Source: Asparagopsis taxiformis (lineage: Eukaryota > Rhodophyta > Florideophyceae > Bonnemaisoniales > Bonnemaisoniaceae). Taken from it: a DNA stretch of 64,000 bases. Below are positions 1-9,584 of the stretch, piece by piece (position 1 is the stretch's first letter; each line of letters opens with the position of its first letter). The translations under genes were made by a program, and so were the position numbers. The notes beneath the pieces were generated by a model, which was not told the DNA's origin, made no database searches, and was given only the letters and a program-made list of their open reading frames with translations. Location: contig JALQPE010002288.1 in assembly GCA_030407315.1 (NCBI GenBank), positions 1 through 64,000 of the forward strand, given 5' to 3'.

Positions 1-666
1 GGGGGGAAACACTGATTTGCATATGAACAGAATGTACTTCCGGAAACAGAATCTGAAAATTTTTCGATGTTGATTGACTAATCGTAAGTTGATTGAAGTG
101 TGGCCAATGAGATGAACATATTGACTGATTGGCCGGAATTGCGCTGACAGCTCCAAGTTCATCACTGCCCCACCCAATTTTTTGTCTTACAACCAGTCGC
201 AGCTTGGTTCGTTTACAATCCTCTGACAGCCTCGACAATCTGCTCGCTTCTGCCTTGAAAGTCGCGTTTCAACCGTATGGTAGTTTTCAAAACAATCTGA
301 CCATACTAGAGTTCTTATTTGATAACATTATCTGTATTTATTTTATAAAAAACTATATGTGCACCGTGGTTCTATTGTTAATATTTGCTCGCCGTGTTGG
401 TGCAGCAGCATGAAAGCGATCCATTTCATGTCTGCCGATGCATCGCACCCATGCGCATAGGGAGATAAATGAATAGTTTAACTGGAACATGCGAGTGCAT
501 ATCCCTTGTCTAAACGCACAGGATCCGTATGGCGCGCTTGGTGGGTTTGTCGAAATATAGTTGCCTGGTAAGACAACCTGCTAGAGTAGACGAAACATAT
601 TTGTAGTACAAAATGACTACCGCCAATCCAAGGTCGCATTCAATACATCACGACGAGTCTGTGTGC
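1..666. other. no gene recognised
   Basis: This stretch lies beyond the 3' end of the recognisable TOG-protein homology. The only open frame of note is a 94-codon plus-strand frame at 129-413, which has no visible motif and is rich in codons from AT-rich DNA. I see no RNA gene and no repeat. It could be the 3' flank of the TOG gene or its decayed remainder. Confidence 0.4.
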
Positions 667-3600
667 TCATACTGGCCGAGGAACTTGATCGCTTTGTATC
701 CCAATATCTCCACGTAGCCTTGGTATGAGCCATTCTAATAAATCCTTCCTGAAACCGGAGTTCAGGTTATCGAAAGGCAGATGACAGTATGGAATAAGGG
801 GTGCAAGACCGACTGTGTCAAACCAGCTATCCAGACATTTCATCGCAGACTCTCTCACACTCTTCTTGATGTCTACACATCCCTGCCCGAGAACAGCCGG
901 TACTAATGCTTTCACATGTATGATTGCACCTGGTCCCATCGCTTGAACAAAGCGACCGACAACAGAAAAACGTCATTGTAGCTAAGTTACGATTGCTATC
1001 GCTCAGCCGTGCCCTCAATGCTGAAATGATCTCACTACCGACATTCGGCTTGACGAAATCACCAGCGTTCTCCAGAATGAGAGTAATGGCTGTCAACGCA
1101 TCTTGCCTTTTTTCTTCAGTTGGAGTTCTTCAAGTCCAGGAAAATTCTAGAGTTGGGCGCGAATTCGTTGGCAATAGATACCCGAACAGTTGGCTTCACC
1201 TGTGGCTGTGATTCTTCTTCATGTTCTTCAGGAGGATGTTCATGGGTTTCCTCAGGAATGTGTTCTGGTGGTCCATCACGAGGTGTTCTGGGATAATCTT
1301 TGAAGGTTTATGAATAGGAGTACCCACCTTCGGTGGCATACGTTCGGCCTTCACGGTTTCCATGGGAGGTTCGGGTTCTTCCGGAACTTCTTTCGACTGC
1401 TGGTGAAGGATTCTGTGAGACACCAAATCGCTTTTTCCTAGTGGGAGGATCTGGATCACGGGTGTGTACTTCTGCATTTCTGTATCAAACAGTTCTAATG
1501 ATTCTTGCGGGGTTTCAGCTTCTTCCAGTAGCTCCTGAATTTCTCAGCTCCATATCGTAAAGCTGTTTTGCAACCTAAGGCCAAGGCCGCGGTTCTCGCT
1601 GCTGGTGCGGCGAACCCTATAGAGATTGAAGTTAGTTTGCGCTCGTTTTTCCAGGAAACAGCCGGAACGCTAAAGTCCTCGACAAGAGAAGAACCAAATT
1701 CAGAATTCCAACGACTGCTCTACTATTCTTTGTTTCTTGAATTGCTTGGGACAAGATTTCAAAAAGGTAACGCGCACTCGTGGCTCCGCAAATGAAATCA
1801 TTATTGCGCTTGCTATCTTCGCACATTTGATATCCCCAATCTTCTCAACAGCAATAAGCAACAACGGCTTGAGAGTTTTGCGGGGCAAGTGGGAAGTACA
1901 TTTTGTGGCACCATACCGAAAAGTTCAAGCTTTGGTTCTAACGCCATGAAATTACTGTCGTTGAGGCCTGGTTCACAAGCTAAGAGAGCAAGGCAAATAG
2001 CTATGTCTTCATCTGTGAATGTCTCTTTCGGCTCTAGAACGCTGGTGACCGTAGATACTGCAGCAACTCGACCCTTGAAGCTCTTTCCACTCCATTGATC
2101 GGGCTGGAAACCCTCAAAGCGCTCTTCAGCTATACTAAGAATATCATCAGATTTGAGGGATATCTCACCCTCATCATCACTTTCCTCGATAACTGGTTTC
2201 TTAGGGGGTAGAGGTTTCGCGCGTTTTGGTGCTGAGGATAGCTTCTTTGCAGCAGCAGCCTTTGCTGCTTTTGCTTCAGCTGCCTGCTTCGCTGCTTTGG
2301 AACGGGTTGTTACGGATGACTGCGCAGTAGGGGCTTTCGAAGACGAAACTTTCTTAGGTTCAGGTAAATCTGCAACTATGTAGCAACTTTGTCTTTCGTT
2401 TCTTGTCGAGCTTCTCCATGAAAGCAGCGACATTTCGGTCACCCAACAGTTCTGTAGCGAAGCTAAACCAGCAAGCGCAGCCTCACGAACCTCTGGAGAT
2501 TAATCGTCAGTTGCTTTGACAAACATGTTTACCAAAACATTTCAGGGGATTACCCTTCAAGTCGACAGGAGCCATGCCAGTTCTAATACATCGTCCAACC
2601 CACTTCAAAAGTTCACTACGAGCTTTGGAACTTTGTGTGATGCGGCAGTGGTGATTTCATCCAAAAACTTCACGATGAGCAAGCATTTCTTTTCGTGCAG
2701 AGCGTCAAGAGCTGCAGACACAGCATCTACAAGGATTCGATTCTTCTCTTTCAGTGTACCAAATAGATCCACGCTAAGTCCCTTTGAAGCACCGCTCGGA
2801 AAAGCTTTCTTGAGTCCGTAACACATGGCTCGGATAAGCTTTGCGGCCGAAGCAACAACGTTGACGTTGGAGTCCTTTGTAAGTATCTTTCGAAGGCGAA
2901 CAAAGATTTCTTGGTGGGGTCCCAGGGACTAGTCTGGCATCACCAATGATACTGATCGCAGCGTCCAGTGCTTGTTTACGAGCACTCCACTTTTTCGAAT
3001 CGAGCGCAAAGTACCAATCTTTGGTGACCTCTTCTTCAATCTCAATCTTGACTTTGCTGAGTTTTTCAAGAAGGTCGATTTCCTCTGCAAGATCAATTTC
3101 CTCTTCTTCTCGGCGATTCCGTCGCCGAATCCATCGTCTTCATCGCTACCACCGCCCTCTTGTGCGCTGGCACGAACACGCTACTCCATAGCGCGAGTTA
3201 GTTCTTGGGTTTAGGTTTCGATTTTTCGCGTTGGCTTCGAAGGCGGCTTCGACCTCTTCGACAGTGACCTCTTTCGCGTTCTTCACGACGACTTATCTTT
3301 GTCGCCTATCCAACGGTGCAATTCGATGACCAGTGCTTTAGCAGCGTTACGAACCGTTTCCTGAGAATGTCCGAAAAGTGGGGGGAGTTTTTGTGTAATC
3401 GCAAGAATAGGTACTGCGGAGCTTCCATACGTCGAAAGAGCTTGTAAGATGCTGTCCACAGAAGCGGAAACAACTTGGGGGTTCTGTGCTTGAAACCGTT
3501 AGCAGCCATGGTTTCCACCGCCACATCACCCGCGTCTGCGCCAACAAACATTAAAAAACGCATCAATTACTTTGCTCTTATTAAGAGGCCGACCAGCCAA

Positions 3601-3960
3601 ACCTTTGTCTACGATGCCCATGACAACGTCTGTGGCGACTCGCTTGACTAGCGGCGGAGGAGCGGTATCCGCAAAACTTTGCAATAGCTTCGAAGCCAAT
3701 GAGCTGAGCGGGGGCATTTGCGTCGCGAGCAATTTTTGGAAGTGCAGCCACAAAGTCTGTGTAAATCTTGCTGTCCTCTGGAGCGACATTGAATTGTCAG
3801 TGAGTTCGCTCGGTAGGCGGCTTCTCTAACCTTCCAGTTTGTGCGAGGTACGTTCAGAGAGCGGTAGCTTTGCAGCTTCTGCAACGGGATCAAACGTCCG
3901 GTTTCATGTGTGTTTAAGAAGTTGGGTACGTCAGGTGTGAGATGAGTGATGAAGCGCACG
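667..3960 (-). pseudogene. TOG-repeat microtubule polymerase (XMAP215/Dis1/MOR1 type), frame-disrupted
   Basis: Read on the minus strand, successive short open pieces line up in order with TOG arrays of the XMAP215 family, which bind tubulin and speed microtubule plus-end growth. The N-terminal piece (about 3530-3930) has a WKVREAAY-like start and the segment KGLAGRPLNKSKVIDAFF. It continues in another frame at 3306-3560 (GDVAVETMAANGFKHRTPK). A second TOG is at 2605-2826, a Lys/Ala-rich acidic linker and a further TOG start at 1813-2300, more TOG helices at 1632-1890, and a last TOG at 667-1096 (NVGSEIISALRARLSDSNRN, then a RKDLLEWLIPRL end). The pieces sit in different frames. The first break lies at a run of six T (about 3552), where moving by one base rejoins the homology. 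The C-terminal part of a full-length protein is missing. This could be a decayed or truncated gene, a gene with several small introns, or a stretch with single-base assembly errors. The family call is firm; the pseudogene status is not. Confidence 0.7.
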
Positions 3961-4416
3961 GTATAGAAACAAGCACAGAGAGCCGCATATGAGTGCTGGG
4001 ATAGATGCAGGCGAAAGCGAGTGACAGAGTTCAGCGCTGACCAAAAATTGGCGCTCGTTGCGCCGACCCATTGGAAGTTTTGAATCTGAGCATTACAGTA
4101 TTGAATTAAGCAGCGATTGCTGGAATAATGGAATTAATTTCTGGGCATTGCAGGATAGATTCAACTGTTTCTTGCACATGTTGCGAGCACAACTTTCAAC
4201 TTGTTTCCGCCCGTCGCTACGGGGGAAAAGGTCTCTATTGTCGTTGTCGCGATTCATTCGCACACCCTTTAAAAACGACGACTGCAATGCCAATCAAATG
4301 CGCTTGGCAAGTTCTCAAACCGGCTTGCAGTGCATCTACGAGTGATACGAATCTCACATGATTTCGTTCACAATTGTGACGCACACATTTGGTTTTCGTT
4401 TAATTGGACTACTGCA
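3961..4416. other. intergenic, upstream of the TOG gene
   Basis: No convincing gene lies between the probable 5' end of the minus-strand TOG gene and the 3' end of the small membrane-protein gene. Short frames on both strands are low in recognisable features. It probably holds the TOG gene promoter, but I cannot point to a site. Confidence 0.35.
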
Positions 4417-4623
4417 CTACACGCTTTTTCGCAAGCCCAGCAGATAATAAATGAGGTAGGCCACTAAGCCGAGCAGAAGAGTGACTATAAGGAACATGAC
4501 GAAATGATCTGGATCATCATGACGACTCTCGGCATGGGCTTTGGAGTGGCGCTCACTTGGCTGGCGTCTCCTTCTCGCAGTTGTAGAATCTCCGTTGGTC
4601 GTATCCATCGCGCTCTGTTTCAC
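4417..4623 (-). CDS. small tail-anchored membrane protein (unidentified)
   Basis: This is a 68-residue protein with a charged N-terminal half (a run of four Arg near residue 18, then many His, Asp and Glu). A single hydrophobic segment (about residues 43-62, FVMFLIVTLLLGLVAYLIYY) is followed by a short basic tail ending GLRKSV. That layout fits a tail-anchored protein inserted after translation with its N-terminus in the cytosol, as in Sec61-beta or SERP1/RAMP4, but the sequence resembles neither closely enough to name. It is divergent from the M50 protease gene, with only about 20 bases between the two start codons, so the two may share a promoter. Confidence 0.5.
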   Translation of the reverse strand: MKQSAMDTTNGDSTTARRRRQPSERHSKAHAESRHDDPDHFVMFLIVTLLLGLVAYLIYYLLGLRKSV

Positions 4624-4644
4624 AACATTCTAACCTTGCGGTGA

Positions 4645-4850
4645 ATGGCGCTCGACAACCGGCAGCGAAGCACGAGTGCCGGCATCTTCCTGCTCGGATT
4701 TATCATTTTCATTCACGAAAGCGGTCATTATCTAGCCGCTAGACTACAGGGGAGTCGGGTGAAGAACTTTTCTATTGGGTTGGTCCCAAGCTATTCTCAT
4801 TCACGGCGGACGATTCGGAGATGGAATTCACTGTAAGAGCTGTAAAAACG
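4645..4850 (+). pseudogene. M50 (site-2 protease/RseP-type) metalloprotease, 5' fragment with a frame break
   Basis: The frame opens with a membrane segment carrying IFIHESGHYLAAR. The HExxH zinc motif here is HESGH, followed by an RVKNFSIG segment, the standard first zinc site and early loop of M50 intramembrane proteases of the bacterial/plastid RseP type. The reading frame then goes wrong at about 4782. Shifting by one base at the GGGTTGG stretch restores GPKLFSFTADDSEMEFTVRA, which is what the family shows before its conserved PLGGY loop. The PLGGY loop, PDZ domain and second zinc site are absent: homology stops near 4845, exactly where mobile-element DNA begins. Either the gene was cut by an insertion, or an intron starts here (GTAAGAG and GTAAAAAC are possible 5' splice sites) with the rest lying outside the window. 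Confidence 0.65.
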
Positions 4851-4928
4851 CTTATCAGCAGATAACCTCCTGTCGTCGCTATTCACTAGCATGAAGGAAG
4901 AGTAAAATGGTTGCTGACATTTATGTTT

Positions 4929-6239
4929 CTACTCCCATAGATCTAGTTGACGTCGAAGTGTTTCGAAAGTAAATGTATCTAGCACTCCTCCTCGAAGATA
5001 AGGTACATCTAGAATAGCAGAACTTACACTAACTGAATCTGTCCAAGCACGACCAGTCTTTGGTAGCACACAAGGTTGGTACTTGCAGGTTAGTGCATGA
5101 CCTGCACACTTCTTGTACCAGTGCAATTTGAAGTGGGAGACGTTGCCTTCTCGATCTTTCTTCGTTGAGAGAATCTTGCCAAGCCAGAAAGGCTCCTCAG
5201 ATGTACAACCGTCTCCTTTGATAATAACAAATGAATTGGTTGCATATTTTTCATCACTATCACCACGTTCGACACAATCGTCTTCATCGGAACCATTAAT
5301 ACCATTATCACCGCATCCATCGCCACCACCATCACCACGTTCGACACAATCGTCGAACACAATCTCTTCATCGGAACCATTAATACCATTATCACCGCAT
5401 CCATCGCCACCACCATCACCACGTTCGACACAATCGTCTTCATCGGAACCATTAATACCATTATCACCGCATCCATCGCCACCACCATCACCACGTTCGA
5501 CACAATCGTCTTCATCGGAACCATTAATACCATTATCACCGCATCCATCGCCACCACCATCACCACGTTCGACACAATCGTCTTCATCGGAACCATTACT
5601 ACCATTATCACCGCATCCATCGCCACCACCATCTCCGAAATCAATGCACTGCTCAGATATATTGTCTTGTTCATCGCCCTGCTGTTCTTCTACGTTGTTA
5701 CCTGACAATATCCTCTTAGTCTTCCATAGAATATCTCTTGAATAAAGGAACGTAGACATTAGAAACACATAACAAACTCGTATTGTGCCATATTTGTAAC
5801 ACTTGAAATCCTTCACGAACAGTGATTCCAGAAATAAACGCCGCTCCGCTTTGTTCATTTTCGCAACTCTTTTCAGGTCTTCACAGAGCTTTTTTCCATC
5901 AACATGCTTGAAGCAGAAATCCTTACAGCAGGTTAAATTTTTTAGCTCCTTGTCATTTACCCTTTTCTCAATTTCAATGGCTTTGGTAACCCTCTTCGCC
6001 TTTAGGCCGCTAGCCTGAGCTTCTTGGATGCGTTTCCCAGAGCGGGAGGAGCCAGAGTTGGCTGAACGTGGCGCTTTCCTCCCTACCGTAGAACGGATAT
6101 TGACGACCGGGGATGTGCGAGGAGACTTTTTCGCTAGAGTCTTCCGTTTCACTGTACCTTCCATGGATCCATCCTTGACGACCGGGGATGTGCGAGGAGA
6201 CTTTCTCGCTAGAGTCTTCCGTTTCACTGTACCTTCCAT
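4929..6239 (-). CDS. transposase-derived protein lacking the DDE core, with acidic repeats and BAH-like C-terminus
   Basis: The protein has 436 residues. The N-terminus contains a 25-residue basic unit twice in tandem (MEGTVKRKTLARKSPRTSPV form). Next comes a Cys-rich domain (NLTCCKDFCF to RVCYVFLMSTFLYSRD, about residues 95-175) that matches the N-terminal domain of the transposase at 10547-13171. Then come five copies of a 24-residue Gly/Asp repeat (GDGGGDGCGDNG type). The C-terminal domain (FWLGKI...LHWY, about residues 340-436) matches the transposase C-terminus and resembles a BAH-type chromatin-reading fold. The roughly 500-residue DDE catalytic region present in the relative is absent. 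It therefore cannot be a transposase itself. By analogy with truncated transposases such as the P-element KP protein, it may act as a repressor or accessory DNA-binding protein. It is divergently oriented from the methyltransferase gene. The frame is intact, which argues for function. Confidence 0.65.
   Translation of the reverse strand: MEGTVKRKTLARKSPRTSPVVKDGSMEGTVKRKTLAKKSPRTSPVVNIRSTVGRKAPRSANSGSSRSGKRIQEAQASGLKAKRVTKAIEIEKRVNDKELKNLTCCKDFCFKHVDGKKLCEDLKRVAKMNKAERRLFLESLFVKDFKCYKYGTIRVCYVFLMSTFLYSRDILWKTKRILSGNNVEEQQGDEQDNISEQCIDFGDGGGDGCGDNGSNGSDEDDCVERGDGGGDGCGDNGINGSDEDDCVERGDGGGDGCGDNGINGSDEDDCVERGDGGGDGCGDNGINGSDEEIVFDDCVERGDGGGDGCGDNGINGSDEDDCVERGDSDEKYATNSFVIIKGDGCTSEEPFWLGKILSTKKDREGNVSHFKLHWYKKCAGHALTCKYQPCVLPKTGRAWTDSVSVSSAILDVPYLRGGVLDTFTFETLRRQLDLWE
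5262..5636 (-). repeat. 72-bp in-frame tandem repeat coding Gly/Asp-rich acidic units
   Basis: About five copies of a 72-base unit lie inside the 4929-6239 gene and encode GDGGGDGCGDNGINGSDEDD followed by CVER. One copy carries a four-codon insertion. The copies are almost identical at the DNA level, so the array expanded recently. Confidence 0.85.
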
Positions 6240-7466
6240 GGTGTTTCTGACAACCCATCACATTTCGCCAACGTAGAGTAGCAGCTACAACGCAATTAAA
6301 TAAAAACAGAACGATGTTCTGAAATTTGTATCATAACGTCGCTCTGGCTGGAAGCTTCCAGCAACACAATTGATATTTGATACGAACTTAAAATTTTTAA
6401 TGTTCTGTAAACTTTCCAAAAACCTTTACACTTGTACAGAAAGGTGCACAACTTCTTCCCGAGCCCAAAAACACTACGAGACTATCCAAATTCCCTTTGT
6501 AGATTGCAAGAAATTTAAGTAACACTGAACTGTGTTCTGGTTCTCGCATCAGAACCTTGTTCTGTCTCGAAGCGTCCCGCCCAAAAATGACCAGAACGGT
6601 TTAGACCCAGTAACCGTTGCGAAGCTATTAAAATCCCATATGTACTCTCCATAAAGTTTAGGTGAAAAAGAACTGTGTTCTGGTTATATCATCAGAATGA
6701 CTTTCTGTTCAGAAGCTTCCAGCCCAAAAGAGACGTTCGGAATTAATTGGAACTATTTTTCTGTCGACTATGCGGACCGGAAAATGTGACACGGGAGGTG
6801 AATACATCCTCCAAGTTGGACAAGATTGATACCTATCCGCGAATATTGATATTTGATGCATAGGTTTCATGTTCTAAGATTAGCTTGAGCATTCTGACAC
6901 ATCATCTCGGGACGATTATTTCCATTTGAATGTAACCTCGCGAGACTATACCCTTCAAAATTGCCACCGGAATATCAAAAAATTTTGGGCCCTAAGCCCA
7001 CCAATTATGGTCACTCAATGCAGTCTATGTGAAAAACGTTTCTATTGGTTATGCGAAGGATAGGACAAAATATCTGTTGTCAAATATTGATATTTTCTAG
7101 ACAGATAAACGACACCATTGGCCCGGCTTTCTATTCCATATATCACTTCCATATAGTTTCTCATCTCTCTGATGACCATGTGATTGCCAGGTGTGCCGAA
7201 AGTACTACTCCCGAAATGCAGATTGATTGGGAGGAATGAAATCTGACTGGAATGCAACTTTACAAATTTTGAACTCGTAAAAGGTTCACTGACTTACTTA
7301 TCATGGAACTCAACACTTGCGAGAAAACTCTTCATGTAGCAAAAGGAGGCTCCAATCATTCAATTATCCTGTCGTTTTCGTTCCTCGTTTCTGGACAAAG
7401 GTTCAGCCTGGTCAAGTTCACAGCGCGAAACCACAGTTTTACTCAGAGCTCGATTGTGACCAGAAG
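6240..7466. promoter_or_regulatory. divergent intergenic region with CAGAAC palindromes
   Basis: This 1.2-kb AT-rich gap separates the divergent truncated-transposase gene and the ParB-methyltransferase gene, so both promoters should lie here. It holds two perfect CAGAACNNNGTTCTG palindromes (6307-6321 and 6550-6564) and several half-sites (GTTCTG near 6402, 6535 and 6677; CAGAAC near 6592). No coding frame is convincing. Clustering of the element's own palindrome between its divergent genes suggests an operator or a transposase or ParB binding region; that role is inferred. Confidence 0.5.
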
Positions 7467-9584
7467 ATGAGTAAGCGATTCTTTCAAGCAAAACACAAAA
7501 TAAGCTCGACAGAACCTAGTTCTGGTCGGGAGGATGCATCCGTTAAAGCATTGTTCGCTGATATCATGGAAGGCTCGACAAACAGCCGTGTAGATCCTCG
7601 ATCTTGCATTCCGTTGACATCAATTCGTCAAATATCCCGCTCTGGTGTCTTGAGATTGAAGTCTATATTCAGTGGAGGTTCCACAGTTTCTTCGGGAAAG
7701 AGAGATGGAATGCCCATAGAGAATATTGGAGATGGATTTGTTGCTGGATCTGATAATGCTATTGTTGTAGAGCTAACGGGAGGTTTGAAAAGACATGTGT
7801 TGGACTTCTTCCGATCTAAACTCGGCTCGGACGGGGAACCTATCTCTGAATCCCAAGCCGCAGAAAAAGCAGAAGATCGTTCTGTCTGGTACGGAGTAGT
7901 AGACGGAATGCACAGAATGACTGCTATTCGTGAGTTAATAGACGAAGATCCAGAACACTGGGAGTCTTTCTTGTGGCCTGTGACTATTCTGAAAGGCGGA
8001 CACAGCTTGCAAACTTTGAAGCAATTAGGAAGGCATCAGAATAAGAAACATGATGCATCCTTTTACATCGAATCAACTTTCTATGATACTTTGGTCGGTT
8101 TAAGAGATGAAGCTGACCGATTGAAGACCATGTCGAATGGTAGAGCTCCATCTGCGAAACAGATCGCTTCAGCGTATGATGGTTGTACGCATCTGAAGGA
8201 TAATACTATAAGACAAGCAGCAACAACAGCAGTTAGACTTCCACTAAGTGTAATACATGAGATCGGAGTAATCATGAACGAAGAGCACCCGGATTTGGCA
8301 GAACCAAGTTCTGCTGAATATAAACCGCTGGAAAAATCCATGAATATGCGATGCACCGATTGTCGAGTATACAGGAAATTCATCAACATAACTTCAATCA
8401 AGTCCGCGACAAAGTTCATGAGAGCCTCAGGTCCGGACGGAGAAAAGAATCAAATCAACACGCTCCACCGGCTGAGGGAAATTTCTAGAACGAACAAGTT
8501 CAAAGCAGCATCGTATAAGGTAACAGTGGAGCAGTTTGAGAGTGCTTGTAGTGCAATGAGGGAGGCTCGAAAGTTTGAAGCTCTTTTAGAAGATGATGAA
8601 TGGCCGTCTGGAATGGAAGTAGTCAAGCACAACTTACTCCGTACCACAAAATTTGATTGTGAAGTTACTGCCAATTTCGGGAATGATGGAGATGTTTTAG
8701 ATTCTCTTCTTAAACAATATCGGAAAGTTTGTCCTGAGGCTGCACCGCTTAAAGAAAAAAAGTTTTCCGAGAATTTCACCAGGGAGAAAGAACTTCAGGC
8801 TAAAGACAATTGTACTGCCTTAGCTTCCGCGGATGATTCTCTTCCAATCGCAGCTGAAGATATCACTAAAGGGGGTGAAGTTCCTGAAGATCAAGTTCCA
8901 CATCCAGTGCCGAGCATCACTATAGAAGGAAAGGCACCAAGAACATTACCACAGGATCTAGGCGATATGCCTGAATCAGAAGTCTTGACCAAACCTAATT
9001 CGGAACCAAATTCCGTTCAACCGAAGCAGGTTAACAGGAATAATTCCGCTCCATCAAACGCTCCGAGTGCCAATTCTGTCCGACTGAATACGCGTCCAAA
9101 ACGAGTTGCTTGTACTACAGAAGTGCTGGATGAGAAAATTAACTATCTTGACGAATTGGGTGTTTCATGCCACCAGATGAAATGGCAAGATTTTGATAAG
9201 ACCGTTTGGACAGATGGTGATGCTCTCTTCGATCTTATACTGACAGATCCACCGTATGGGACGCCTAAATCTCGTTCTTTGCGAAACACTTCTTACGATA
9301 ACTTCATAGATGACAAGGAAGTGAAAGAGATATGTCAGTTTGCCAGGCGCGTCTTGAAGCCGGGAGGGTGGTTTCTTGCATTTGTTTCATTTCGAAACTT
9401 CGAACTTTTCTACAACGAACTTCACCGCATCGGATTTGCCGGACCAGAATACCCATTCGTAATTATGAAGGATACCAGTACGATGCAAGCTCACAGAGGT
9501 GATCAGTTTCCTCAGAACGCTTGTGAATTTTCTGTCATTGCAAGGGCACCAGGAATTCGAAAAGTGCATTCAAGCCAGATTTGA
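7467..9584 (+). CDS. ParB/Srx-like domain plus beta-class DNA methyltransferase, first part (frame ends in the methyltransferase)
   Basis: The open frame reaches upstream to 7317, but the first in-frame ATG is at 7467, and I take that as the start. A ParB/sulfiredoxin-like signature DGMHRMTAI sits at residues 146-154, preceded by the usual strand-helix region. After a long low-complexity linker (about residues 470-560), a methyltransferase begins with motif IV, TDPPYGTP (DPPY at 594-597), and an RRVLKPGGW motif (about residue 630). This order, catalytic motif first and SAM-binding motif later, is that of beta-class enzymes, and DPPY suggests adenine N6 methylation. The frame stops at 9584 before the SAM-binding motif, which follows in the -1 frame. 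It resembles the intact genes at 13828 and 37904 but has no SET domain. Two CAGAACNNNGTTCTG palindromes lie within this part and one in the continuation. Confidence 0.7.
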   Translation: MSKRFFQAKHKISSTEPSSGREDASVKALFADIMEGSTNSRVDPRSCIPLTSIRQISRSGVLRLKSIFSGGSTVSSGKRDGMPIENIGDGFVAGSDNAIVVELTGGLKRHVLDFFRSKLGSDGEPISESQAAEKAEDRSVWYGVVDGMHRMTAIRELIDEDPEHWESFLWPVTILKGGHSLQTLKQLGRHQNKKHDASFYIESTFYDTLVGLRDEADRLKTMSNGRAPSAKQIASAYDGCTHLKDNTIRQAATTAVRLPLSVIHEIGVIMNEEHPDLAEPSSAEYKPLEKSMNMRCTDCRVYRKFINITSIKSATKFMRASGPDGEKNQINTLHRLREISRTNKFKAASYKVTVEQFESACSAMREARKFEALLEDDEWPSGMEVVKHNLLRTTKFDCEVTANFGNDGDVLDSLLKQYRKVCPEAAPLKEKKFSENFTREKELQAKDNCTALASADDSLPIAAEDITKGGEVPEDQVPHPVPSITIEGKAPRTLPQDLGDMPESEVLTKPNSEPNSVQPKQVNRNNSAPSNAPSANSVRLNTRPKRVACTTEVLDEKINYLDELGVSCHQMKWQDFDKTVWTDGDALFDLILTDPPYGTPKSRSLRNTSYDNFIDDKEVKEICQFARRVLKPGGWFLAFVSFRNFELFYNELHRIGFAGPEYPFVIMKDTSTMQAHRGDQFPQNACEFSVIARAPGIRKVHSSQI

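Noticed and set aside
5113..5745. 210-codon plus-strand frame with Pro/Ser repeats
   Set aside because: It is the antisense of the Gly/Asp repeat in the 4929-6239 gene, whose flanking domains match a transposase; the plus frame has no domain.
6307..6321. steroid-receptor-type response element (AGAACNNNTGTTCT-like)
   Set aside because: The resemblance is to the half-site only; this organism would not be expected to have such receptors, and the copies track an element rather than host promoters.
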